Shown here in pieces: positions 8,012 to 15,770 of a DNA stretch of 64,000 nt. The stretch lies in the NCBI GenBank assembly GCA_017399405.1, contig JAFQCT010000012.1:62001-126000 (forward strand). Direction: 5' to 3'. Under the pieces are notes generated by a model, which made no database searches, was not told the origin of the DNA, and worked only from the letters and a program-made list of their open reading frames with translations. Within the stretch, counting starts at the first letter, position 1. Every line of letters starts with the position of its first letter. Source of the stretch: Clostridia bacterium. Lineage in GTDB: Bacteria; Bacillota; Clostridia; Oscillospirales; Acutalibacteraceae. The translations under genes and the position numbers were made by a program.

Positions 8012-9151
8012 TTATTCAATAATTTTATTATTCTTAATATATATTCTCGGTACTCTTGGGGTGATAAGGCAACAGAATTCATAGTTAAAGCGGTAATCGG
8101 GGTTAGAAACATCTTCAACTGTGATTGTTTCGTTACCGTCTGTGCCTACCAATGTGACTTCATCTGCAATCTGCACATCCTCAAGATGTGAAACATCAAC
8201 CATAAATTGGTCCATACACACTCTGCCAACAATTTTACAACGAGTGCCACGAATCAGCACTTCACCTTTATTCGACAAATATCTTGGATACCCGTCACCG
8301 TAACCCGCTGGTACGGTGGCTATTTTCATATCTTTTTCTGCCACATAAGTTGAGCCATAACTTACTGTAAATCCTTTTTTAACAGATTTCACAAATGAAA
8401 CGCTGCTCTTGAATTCCAATGCAGGATAAAGTTTGTATTCTCTGTTCATTTCGTCTGACGGGTAAAGTCCATACGACATAATTCCGCAACGAATCATATC
8501 ACCACAGTAACCGTCAAGTTCCATAGCAGACGCACTGTTATACATATGACGAACAGGAAGATTATAGCCATCATTTATAAGTTTATCTGTAAATTGGACA
8601 AATTTCTGTTTTTGTGCATTTGCAGAAGTTTTGTCAACTGTATCAGCATTCGCAAAGTGGGTAAAAGCACCGTCAATACTTAAATTTGGAAGGTTAAAAA
8701 TAGATTTTATTTGCATTTCGCCATCTTCATCAGGCTGAAAACCGATTCTGCCCATACCAGTATCAATTTTAATATGTACTTTCGCAGTTTTTGAGAGTTC
8801 CTGTGCCTTTTTTGACAAGCCTTGAGCAGTAACAACATCAATTACTGTGCAAGTAATATCATTTTCAATTGCAGTAGCGTAATCCTGACGGAAAATCTGA
8901 CCTAAAATAAGTATTGGAGCAGTTATTCCGTTTTCGCGGAGTTCAACTGCCTCATCAATAGCGGCAACACCTAATGCCCCTGCACCCGCCTCAACAAGTG
9001 CTTTCGCTACCTCAACTGCACCGTGACCGTAAGCGTTGGCTTTAACAATACCCATAACGGTAACATCTTTGCCAAACTTCTCAATTACTGCTTTAATATT
9101 CTTTTGTATGTTGTCAAGATTGATTTTTGCATAAACTCTTTTTGGTAACAT
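8012..9151 (-). CDS. alr: Alanine racemase
   Basis: A PLP enzyme that interconverts L- and D-alanine for cell-wall synthesis. From the preferred ATG it has 379 residues. The PLP lysine is K37 in MGIVKANAYGHGA. The second-base tyrosine lies in VSYGSTYVAEKD near residue 255, followed by VPAGYGDGYPR and the C-terminal DQFMVDVS block. An upstream in-frame ATG at 9184 would add 11 residues. The downstream ATG is favoured because AAGAAGG lies 7 bases before it. In spore formers alr paralogs may be vegetative or spore-specific; no sporulation promoter was identified here. Confidence 0.95.
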   Translation of the reverse strand: MLPKRVYAKINLDNIQKNIKAVIEKFGKDVTVMGIVKANAYGHGAVEVAKALVEAGAGALGVAAIDEAVELRENGITAPILILGQIFRQDYATAIENDITCTVIDVVTAQGLSKKAQELSKTAKVHIKIDTGMGRIGFQPDEDGEMQIKSIFNLPNLSIDGAFTHFANADTVDKTSANAQKQKFVQFTDKLINDGYNLPVRHMYNSASAMELDGYCGDMIRCGIMSYGLYPSDEMNREYKLYPALEFKSSVSFVKSVKKGFTVSYGSTYVAEKDMKIATVPAGYGDGYPRYLSNKGEVLIRGTRCKIVGRVCMDQFMVDVSHLEDVQIADEVTLVGTDGNETITVEDVSNPDYRFNYEFCCLITPRVPRIYIKNNKIIE

Positions 9152-9195
9152 TTTTATACCTTCTTTGTTTACTTTTACAAACATTTATATATTTA

Positions 9196-9224
9196 TTGAT
9201 ATAACAATTTTTTTGTGATATAAT
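9196..9224 (+). promoter_or_regulatory. Sigma-A promoter of ktrBA
   Basis: TTGATA, 17 bases, TATAAT, with a TGA triplet before the -10 box. This is near consensus. The -10 box lies inside the small palindrome GTGATATAATCAC. The leader to the ktrB ATG is about 70 bases. Confidence 0.75.
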
Positions 9225-9299
9225 CACTATTAACTTATTATAATAGATTTTATTCATAAAAACAAGTTTAATCTGATTTTTAGTAAAGGAAATGCATTT

Positions 9300-10658
9300 A
9301 TGAGCAAAAAACGCTTTACTTTATCAACAACACATTTAATAATGTTAAGCTTTCTTTTTGCAATTTTTATAGGCAGTATTCTTCTTGTTCTGCCCATAAG
9401 TTCTGCTGACGGTATTTCGGTATCATACATTGATGCTCTATTTACTGCGACCACTGCAACTTGCGTAACAGGACTTGTAACTTTGCCAACCGTTACAGCT
9501 TGGAGTACATTCGGTCAGGTCGTTATACTTTGCCTTATTCAACTTGGTGGTCTTGGTGTTGTTACAGTTATGTCGGGCCTTATGATTGCTCTTCACAAAA
9601 AAATGGGAATCGCTGACCGTCTGCTTATACAAGAAGCATTTAATCTTAACACTCTTTCTGGACTTATTCGCTTTGTAAAAAAGGTTATCGGTGCAACATT
9701 TCTTGTTGAGGGTATCGGTGCACTTTTATATATGACTGTTTTCGTACCTGAATATGGACTTCGCGGTATATGGATTTCAATATTCAATTCAATTTCAGCA
9801 TTCTGCAATGCGGGTCTTGATATTATTTCGGAAAACAGCCTTTGCGAATACGCAACAAACCCTATAATCAACATTGTAACAAGTGCATTGATTATAATCG
9901 GTGGTATAGGTTATATTGTATGGTGGGATGTAATACGCGTATTACAACTTCGCAAAAAGCAAGGCAAAAAGTGTGTTCAGAAGTTGTCTTTACACAGTAA
10001 AATCGCCTTATGGATGACTGCCTTTTTAATTATTTCAGGTACACTTGCATTTTTTATATTCGAATACAATAATGAACTCACCATAGGCAATCATTCGCTT
10101 TTTGACAAATTGCAAATTTCATTTTTTCAATCTGTTACAACAAGAACAGCAGGCTTTGCTACAATTCCACAACAAAATCTTACAAATGCATCTGCGTTTA
10201 TATCTCTTGTACTTATGTTTATAGGTGGCTCACCTGTTGGTACTGCAGGCGGTATAAAAACCGTTACTGCGGCTGTTTTACTTGTAACTGCACTTGCAAT
10301 GGTACAGAACAAGAATGAAATTACTGCTTTCAATCGTTCTTTATCTCAAAAAGCTGTAAAAAAAGCAATTGCAGTTTTTTGTATGTCTTTTATAATTATG
10401 TTTATTTCAACCGTTTTACTTTCAGCAGTTAGTGATGCTCCTGCACTTGATGTTCTTTACGAAACAGTAAGTGCTACAGCAACGGTAGGTCTTACACGAA
10501 ATTTAACTCCCACACTCAATTTGTGGGGCAAAATCATAATAATTATTACAATGTATCTTGGAAGAATCGGTCCGATTTCTCTTGCTGTTGCTCTTAATAT
10601 GAAGAAAAGCAGTCAAAACATTGTAAAAACTCCAACTGAAGAAATTAGCGTTGGTTAA
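9300..10658 (+). CDS. ktrB: Potassium channel-like transporter subunit KtrB
   Basis: The integral membrane subunit of a Ktr potassium uptake system, 452 residues, with four membrane-pore-membrane repeats. The selectivity-filter glycines are visible in the four pore loops: ATCVTGLVT, FCNAGLD, TRTAGFAT and ATVGLTRN. The basic stretch between membrane segments and the compact length fit KtrB rather than the longer TrkH. The ribosome site is AAAGGA. It is followed after 15 bases by its cytoplasmic gating partner ktrA, forming a two-gene operon from a strong promoter. Confidence 0.92.
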   Translation: MSKKRFTLSTTHLIMLSFLFAIFIGSILLVLPISSADGISVSYIDALFTATTATCVTGLVTLPTVTAWSTFGQVVILCLIQLGGLGVVTVMSGLMIALHKKMGIADRLLIQEAFNLNTLSGLIRFVKKVIGATFLVEGIGALLYMTVFVPEYGLRGIWISIFNSISAFCNAGLDIISENSLCEYATNPIINIVTSALIIIGGIGYIVWWDVIRVLQLRKKQGKKCVQKLSLHSKIALWMTAFLIISGTLAFFIFEYNNELTIGNHSLFDKLQISFFQSVTTRTAGFATIPQQNLTNASAFISLVLMFIGGSPVGTAGGIKTVTAAVLLVTALAMVQNKNEITAFNRSLSQKAVKKAIAVFCMSFIIMFISTVLLSAVSDAPALDVLYETVSATATVGLTRNLTPTLNLWGKIIIIITMYLGRIGPISLAVALNMKKSSQNIVKTPTEEISVG

Positions 10659-10673
10659 GAAAGGGATAAAACT

Positions 10674-11324
10674 ATGAAAACTAATAATTCTTATGCCGTT
10701 TTTGGATTAGGTCGCTACGGACTTGCCGTAGCAAAAGAACTTGTTGAAAACGGGACAGATGTTCTCAGCATTGACCACAATGAAGAACTTATAAATGATG
10801 TTATTGGCGAACTTTCTGTTTGCAGATGTGCTGATGTTACTGACCCGGAAGTTATTAAACAACTTGGAATTTCCAACATAGATGTTGTAATTATTGCTAT
10901 ATCAGGAAGCCTTGAAACAAGCGTTATGGCTACAGCTCTATGCAAAGAAGCAGGCGTGAAAAATGTAATTGTAAAGTGCAGTAATGAGATGCATGCGAAA
11001 ATTTTAACTAAGGTCGGTGCTGACAGAATTGTTTTACCTGAACGCGAATCAGGTGTACGCCTTGCAAAAAATCTTTTAAGTTCAGGTTTTGTTGACATTA
11101 TTGAACTCACTAACAATATTTCACTTGTTGAAATTGATGTGAAACCTGAATGGGTAGGCAAATCTCTTGTTGATTTGAATTTAAGAAAAAAATACTCAAT
11201 AAATGTTATTGCTGTTCAGAAAAACAATGATGTTACAACAGATATTGACCCTACAAAACCTCTTGAAGAAACGATGAAATTAATTGTTGTTGCAGAAAGA
11301 AACAAGTTAGAAAAAATGAAATAA
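10674..11324 (+). CDS. ktrA: Potassium uptake regulatory subunit KtrA
   Basis: The cytoplasmic RCK-type subunit, 216 residues, that forms a ring on KtrB and gates it in response to nucleotide. The N-terminal Rossmann motif is FGLGRYGLAVAKEL, with the acidic ribose-binding position in LSIDHNEEL. The C-terminal RCK_C domain begins near residue 140 (ISLVEIDVKPEWVGKSLVDLNL). RCK_C domains in related proteins can bind cyclic di-AMP; that is family knowledge, not visible here. It is the last gene of the ktrBA operon and ends before a 12-bp terminator stem. Confidence 0.92.
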   Translation: MKTNNSYAVFGLGRYGLAVAKELVENGTDVLSIDHNEELINDVIGELSVCRCADVTDPEVIKQLGISNIDVVIIAISGSLETSVMATALCKEAGVKNVIVKCSNEMHAKILTKVGADRIVLPERESGVRLAKNLLSSGFVDIIELTNNISLVEIDVKPEWVGKSLVDLNLRKKYSINVIAVQKNNDVTTDIDPTKPLEETMKLIVVAERNKLEKMK

Positions 11325-11333
11325 AGGTAAAAA

Positions 11334-11370
11334 AATAGTCAGCACAAAATGAAGTGCTGACTATTTTTAT
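11334..11370. terminator. Bidirectional terminator between ktrA and trkH
   Basis: A 12-bp perfect stem (AATAGTCAGCAC with GTGCTGACTATT) with an 8-base loop and T-rich flanks serves both converging potassium operons. Confidence 0.88.
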
Positions 11371-12812
11371 GATGTTTTTTTCCATGTTGAACGCATAAAT
11401 AAAATTATAATTGGAAAGATTTCAAGACGACCTATAAGCATATTGGCTGAAAGAACAAGTTTTGAGAAATTACTGAAATCAGCAAAATTCTCAACGGGGC
11501 CAACCGCCGCAAGACCAGGACCGACATTGTTTATACAAGTTACAACCGCTGTAACTGTTGTAGTGAAATCGAAATTATCTATCGTCAAAATCAATGCTGA
11601 AATACCGATTATAAACATATAAATAACAAAGTATGTTGATGTTGTAATTACAACATCTTTTTCAATAACTGCACCGTCAAGTTTAATTGCTTTAACTCGA
11701 TTAGGGTTGATTGCACGACGAAGTTCACGGAAAGCTGCTTTAACAAGAATAATCATTCTGCCAACTTTAAGTCCACCACCTGTTGAACCTGCACACGCAC
11801 CCAAAAACATAAGTACTACAAGTACCATCTGTGACATAGCCGGCCATTGACCAAAGTCCGCAGTTACAAATCCCGTTGTTGTAATAATTGAGATTACCTG
11901 AAATCCTGCCTGACGCAATGCTGTACCAAGTGTCTCAACCATTGGATAAATGTTAAATATTATAAGTAATACAGATACGCCGATTACCGCAAGATATGTC
12001 CAAAGTTCTTCACTCTTGAAAACTCGCTTAAATTGTTTGATTAAAAGCAAATAAAACAAATTAAAGTTTATTCCGAATAACAACATAAACAGTGAAATTA
12101 CAACTTCTGCACCAAGATTGTTATATGCTGCAATACTTGCATTTTTTACTGAAAATCCGCCTGTACCCGCAGTTGCGAATGCAGTTGTAACACTATCATA
12201 AAGTGGCATTTCACAACACAGTAACGCTATAATTTCAGCAACTGTTAAAACGCCATAAATTATGTAGAGAATACGAGCTGTAACAGTAGTTTTTGAAACA
12301 AGTTTACCAACAGTAGGTCCGGGGACTTCTGCTCTTAAAATATGCATTGACTGCATATCTTTTTGTGGCAAAATTGCAAGTACAAAAACTATAACACCCA
12401 TACCACCAATCCAATGGGTAAATGAACGCCAAAAAAGGATACTTTTAGGCAATGTTTCTATACTATTAAGTATTGATGCACCCGTTGTTGTAAATCCCGA
12501 TACAGTTTCAAAAAACGCATCAACAAAGGAAGGTATTGCACCTGAAAACACAAATGGTAATGCACCAAAAAATGACATCAAAATCCACGATAATGATACA
12601 ATTGCAAATCCTTCACGGGCATAAATTGTTCGTTTTTTCGGCTTTGGCAAAGTGAGAAGTGAGCCTGCAAGTAACACCAATGCAATTACAATCCCGTAAA
12701 CATATAAAAGATTTTCTTTGAAATAAATTGAAACCGCCATAGGCAACAACAATAAAAGTGCTTCTGCCTGTAAAAGTCTGCCTACGGTTTTAGACACCAT
12801 TTTATAATTCAT
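11367..12812 (-). CDS. trkH: Trk potassium uptake membrane subunit TrkH
   Basis: A membrane potassium transporter subunit, 481 residues, longer than KtrB because of two extra N-terminal helices (LLQAEALLLLLPMAVSIYF and the next). Pore-loop glycines are seen in TVSGFTTTGAS, ATAGTGGFSVKN, TTTGFVTADF and NNVGPGLAAVGP. The motif SFTHWIGGMGVIVF is characteristic of TrkH. It lies 11 bases downstream of trkA and is co-transcribed with it. It is a second potassium system, separate in sequence and orientation from ktrBA next door. Confidence 0.93.
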   Translation of the reverse strand: MNYKMVSKTVGRLLQAEALLLLLPMAVSIYFKENLLYVYGIVIALVLLAGSLLTLPKPKKRTIYAREGFAIVSLSWILMSFFGALPFVFSGAIPSFVDAFFETVSGFTTTGASILNSIETLPKSILFWRSFTHWIGGMGVIVFVLAILPQKDMQSMHILRAEVPGPTVGKLVSKTTVTARILYIIYGVLTVAEIIALLCCEMPLYDSVTTAFATAGTGGFSVKNASIAAYNNLGAEVVISLFMLLFGINFNLFYLLLIKQFKRVFKSEELWTYLAVIGVSVLLIIFNIYPMVETLGTALRQAGFQVISIITTTGFVTADFGQWPAMSQMVLVVLMFLGACAGSTGGGLKVGRMIILVKAAFRELRRAINPNRVKAIKLDGAVIEKDVVITTSTYFVIYMFIIGISALILTIDNFDFTTTVTAVVTCINNVGPGLAAVGPVENFADFSNFSKLVLSANMLIGRLEIFPIIILFMRSTWKKTS

Positions 12813-12823
12813 TTATTTTCGCC

Positions 12824-14182
12824 TTACTCAAAAATTTCGTTAATACTGCTTATATGATTGCGTTTTGTAACAACCACAAGGCTGTCATCTTTTTCAATGC
12901 AATCATTACCACCAGGATATATAACTTTGTGATTTCTTATAATGCAAGCAATCAAAGTATCCTCTTTAAGTTTAATATCTTTAAGAGGTACACCAATTTC
13001 ACTAAAATCAGCGTTAATGTTAAATTCAAGCGCTTCAACCTGACCGCCTACAAGTTTATATAGAGTCTGCACGCTTGATTCTTCACCCGAGTTTTCTAAA
13101 GCACGAACAAAGGCAATTATTCTGTTTGCTGCAATTGCTTTTGATGAAAAAGCACTATCCATACCAATGCTTTCAAGCACCTGATATGAAACTCTGTTTA
13201 CTTTGGCAACGGTTTTGCTGATGCCAAGAGAATTTGCATACATAGCAGAAATAATGTTTTCTTCATCAATTGTAGTAAGTGCTACAAATGCATCTTGTCC
13301 CTCAAGACCTTGTTCCAATAAAACTGCACGGTCAGTACCATCACCGAAAATAATATCTGCGTCAGGTAAAATTTCGCAAAGGTGTTCACAACGCTTCATA
13401 TCATTTTCAATAATCTTAACATTATAGCCACCGGTTTCACAAAGCTGACGAGCAAGATAATAACCCATTTTACCGCCGCCAGTAATCATAATATCTTTTG
13501 TTCTGTGCTTATATATCTTCAACTTTTTCATAAAGTTTACAAGCACACCGCGAGGTGCAGTAATATGAATTCTGTCGCCCGCTTTAAGTATAAAATCACC
13601 GTGCGGAATAATAACTTCATCTTTACGCTGAACTGCACATACAAGAATTCTAACATTGAACTTATCAAAAATGTCAGTAAGTTGCATATCGCACAACGGG
13701 TTGTTCGCATCAATTTTCACTTCTGCAAGGTCAACAAGTCCACGATAGAATGTTTCAATATTGATTGCATTAGGGAAACGAAGAACTTTTGCGATTTCAT
13801 TAGCCGCATCAAGTTCAGGGTTTACAATCATACTAAGTCCTAACTCATCTTTGAAAAATGGCACTTGCTTTAGGTAATCAGGGTTACGCACTCTTGCAAT
13901 TGTGTGCTCTGCCCCCGCTTTTTTTGCCATAAGGCAAGAAAGAATATTAAGTTCATCAGATGATGTTGCCGCTACAAAAAGTTGTGCATCACTAACGCCT
14001 GCTTCTAACTGTACTTCATAACTTGCACCGTTTCCGCAAACGCCCATAACATCGTATGAGTTTACCATCTGTTCAATTACTTTTTGATTTTTGTCAATAA
14101 CAATAATATCGTGACCTTCAAGAGAAAGATGCTCAACAAGTGTGGCACCAACCTTACCGTCACCTACTATTATGATTTTCAT
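12824..14182 (-). CDS. trkA: Trk potassium uptake regulatory protein TrkA
   Basis: This peripheral protein has 452 residues and a tandem layout of RCK_N, RCK_C, RCK_N, RCK_C. The first Rossmann motif is IIVGDGKVGATLVEHL at the N-terminus. The second is MITGGGKMGYYLARQL near residue 230. It binds NAD(H) and controls TrkH gating. The duplicated architecture distinguishes it from the single-unit KtrA nearby. Its own promoter lies just upstream and it leads the trkA-trkH operon. Confidence 0.94.
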   Translation of the reverse strand: MKIIIVGDGKVGATLVEHLSLEGHDIIVIDKNQKVIEQMVNSYDVMGVCGNGASYEVQLEAGVSDAQLFVAATSSDELNILSCLMAKKAGAEHTIARVRNPDYLKQVPFFKDELGLSMIVNPELDAANEIAKVLRFPNAINIETFYRGLVDLAEVKIDANNPLCDMQLTDIFDKFNVRILVCAVQRKDEVIIPHGDFILKAGDRIHITAPRGVLVNFMKKLKIYKHRTKDIMITGGGKMGYYLARQLCETGGYNVKIIENDMKRCEHLCEILPDADIIFGDGTDRAVLLEQGLEGQDAFVALTTIDEENIISAMYANSLGISKTVAKVNRVSYQVLESIGMDSAFSSKAIAANRIIAFVRALENSGEESSVQTLYKLVGGQVEALEFNINADFSEIGVPLKDIKLKEDTLIACIIRNHKVIYPGGNDCIEKDDSLVVVTKRNHISSINEIFE

Positions 14183-14218
14183 TTTTATTCACCCTAAAAA
14201 TAATTATAACTAAAAAGT

Positions 14219-14247
14219 ATTTTATCACAATAGAATTGATTTTACAA
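14219..14247 (-). promoter_or_regulatory. Sigma-A promoter of trkA-trkH
   Basis: On the minus strand: TTGTAA, 17 bases, TAAAAT, with TGA immediately before the -10 box. Confidence 0.65.
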
Positions 14248-14268
14248 TGTTTTTGTGGTAAATTGTAA

Positions 14269-14303
14269 TAAATGCAGAATGCAAAATTCATAATGCAGAA
14301 TTG
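14269..14303 (+). repeat. Five-heptad 35-bp repeat element (copy 3)
   Basis: Units taaatgc, agaatgc, aaaattc, ataatgc, agaattg. It ends 12 bases before the ATG of the EEP-family gene, and its last bases merge into that gene's GAGG ribosome site. Confidence 0.8.
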
Positions 14304-14315
14304 AGGCTGAATGTT

Positions 14316-15230
14316 ATGTCTAAAAAAGTTAAAACGATACTTACAATACTTATTTCACTTCTACTTGTTATTACAGTTGTAATTGGTGGATTTTTTGCGA
14401 TTTTCCCTATGAAACCAAAAGTAGAAATCAAATCTGCACAAGAGCGGATTGAAAACAAAAGCGAGATTTTTGTTGCAAGTTATAATACAGCAGCACCTTG
14501 GGGCAACCTTCTTGAAGGCACATACACAACACGCAGAATGCACCTTTGGGCAAATCAAATCAATAATATTTTACCCGACTCATTAGGTGTGCAAGAAATC
14601 AATAGTTTTTGGGTTGAAGATTTGAAAGAAATGTTGCCACAATACGCGTATTACGGGGTTAAGCGTGGCGGCGATGAGAATGAGCAAAAATCTGAAATGA
14701 ATGGTATTTATTATCTTAAAGATAAGTTTAATTTGCTTGAAAGTGATACATTCTGGATTTCAGAAACACCCGAAACCGAGTCGAAATATGAAAATGCAGG
14801 TTGTTACAGAATATGCTCTTATGTTGTGCTTGAAAATAAAGCAACAGGATTTACATATATTCATATGAATACTCATTTTGACAATTCAAGTGTTGAAGCA
14901 CAAAATCTTGGTGGAAAATTGGTGGTTGAATACGCAGAAAAACTTACTCAAAAATATGAAAACGCACCAATTGTTATTACCGGTGATTTTAATCAATATA
15001 GTGATGGCGAATCAGTAAAAGCACTTGCCGATAAAGGCTATACAAACGCAAATGGCGGTGATAAAACACCTACATATCACGGTTGGGGTGAAAACTCACA
15101 TGCCGAGCCTATTGATTATATTTTTGTAAAAGACTTTACCGCAAGCGATTACAAGGTGCATTCAGACACAAATACAAAAACAGATATTTCTGACCATTAT
15201 ATGATAAGTGCTAAACTCAATGTAAAGTGA
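14316..15230 (+). CDS. Membrane-anchored or secreted EEP-family phosphohydrolase
   Basis: The 304-residue protein has an N-terminal hydrophobic segment (residues 8-30, ILTILISLLLVITVVIGGFFAIF) acting as a signal or anchor. The endonuclease/exonuclease/phosphatase fold motifs are present in order: VASYNTAAPWG, LGVQEINSFW with the metal-binding glutamate, HMNTHFDN, VITGDFNQYSDGE, PIDYIFV and the terminal SDHYMISA with the catalytic Asp-His. The extracellular placement suggests a phosphodiesterase or phosphatase acting on nutrients or envelope lipids. The exact substrate is unknown. An upstream in-frame TTG is less likely than the ATG, which has GAGG 9 bases before it. Confidence 0.85.
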   Translation: MSKKVKTILTILISLLLVITVVIGGFFAIFPMKPKVEIKSAQERIENKSEIFVASYNTAAPWGNLLEGTYTTRRMHLWANQINNILPDSLGVQEINSFWVEDLKEMLPQYAYYGVKRGGDENEQKSEMNGIYYLKDKFNLLESDTFWISETPETESKYENAGCYRICSYVVLENKATGFTYIHMNTHFDNSSVEAQNLGGKLVVEYAEKLTQKYENAPIVITGDFNQYSDGESVKALADKGYTNANGGDKTPTYHGWGENSHAEPIDYIFVKDFTASDYKVHSDTNTKTDISDHYMISAKLNVK

Positions 15231-15240
15231 TAAGATTGAA

Positions 15241-15422
15241 AAATTGGAGTTTGTCGGGGTGTTCGCGTAGTGGCAGGCTTCCACGCCTGCGTTGTAGGGG
15301 CGATTCACGAATCGCCCGTTTGAGAATGTGCTGTAACCTTTGAAACGGGTCATTCGTGAATGACCCCTACAAGGTATGTTTGTTGAATTGAAGTAATTAA
15401 AGAGCCCGACAAACTCAAATTT
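15241..15422. mobile_element. MITE-like element with 18-bp terminal inverted repeats
   Basis: The left end AAATTGGAGTTTGTCGGG (15241-15258) and the right end CCCGACAAACTCAAATTT (15405-15422) are inverted repeats with one mismatch. The same ends bound a second element at 41528-41746 with a different interior. There is no coding capacity. Flanking bases also show weak inverted similarity. No clear target-site duplication was seen. Confidence 0.65.
15294..15370. repeat. Nested inverted-repeat element inside the MITE-like unit
   Basis: The left arm (15294-15318) begins GTAGGGGCGATTCACGAAT. The right arm (15346-15370) is its imperfect inverse, ending in ATGACCCCTAC. The arms are 25 bp with a few mismatches and are separated by 27 bases. 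Each arm is itself a short palindrome, CGATTC-ACGAATCG on the left and TCATTC-GTGAATGA on the right. Confidence 0.7.
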
Positions 15423-15488
15423 ATCAATTCATTTTGTATATTTCCCCACCTCTCACACAAACTACTAAAAAACGAAAGGTTGATTTTT

Positions 15489-15647
15489 ATGGTTTATGTT
15501 TGTGAGGTTTGCGGTTGGATGTATGACGAAGATGCAGGGTGTCCCGAAATGGACATAACTCCCGGCACAAAATTTGATGATTTACCCGATAATTTTGAAT
15601 GTCCCTTGTGCCATGTAGGTAAAGAACTGTTTGCACCTGAAAAATAA
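15489..15647 (+). CDS. Rubredoxin
   Basis: A 52-residue iron protein with the two cysteine pairs of rubredoxin: CEVCGW at residues 5-10 and CPLCHVGK at residues 38-45. The expected aromatic and acidic framework (YDED, PGTKFDDLPDNFECP) lies between them. One Fe bound by four cysteines carries single electrons in the cytoplasm, often to oxygen- or peroxide-detoxifying enzymes in anaerobes. The second pair is followed by histidine where glycine is more usual, a minor variation. The ribosome site AAAGG lies about 9 bases before the ATG. A hairpin begins at the stop codon, so this is a single-gene unit. Confidence 0.93.
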   Translation: MVYVCEVCGWMYDEDAGCPEMDITPGTKFDDLPDNFECPLCHVGKELFAPEK

Positions 15648-15677
15648 AAGGTCGGTATTATACCGACCTTTTATTTT
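15646..15677 (+). terminator. Terminator after rubredoxin
   Basis: An 11-bp stem (AAAGGTCGGTA with TACCGACCTTT), a 3-base loop and a T-rich tail. The stem starts inside the stop codon. Confidence 0.88.
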
Positions 15678-15683
15678 TGAATA

Positions 15684-15718
15684 ATTTTGCACTTTGCGCT
15701 TTGCATTTTCCATTTTAT
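15684..15718 (-). repeat. Five-heptad 35-bp repeat element (copy 4)
   Basis: On the minus strand it reads aaaatgg, aaaatgc, aaagcgc, aaagtgc, aaaatta. It lies between the rubredoxin terminator and the GH13 gene. Confidence 0.78.
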
Positions 15719-15728
15719 ATGCTATACT
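15701..15728 (+). promoter_or_regulatory. Possible promoter of the alpha-glucosidase operon
   Basis: TTGCAT, 16 bases, TATACT. The -35 box would be supplied by the heptad repeat. The boxes are only moderately good. Confidence 0.35.
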
Positions 15729-15770
15729 TATATTTGTATATATTCTAACAACAAATAGGGGTGTTGCTTT

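Noticed and set aside
8012-9184. Upstream alr start at 9184
   Set aside because: The ATG at 9151 has a well-placed AAGAAGG; the upstream one has none, and the added residues are atypical for the family.
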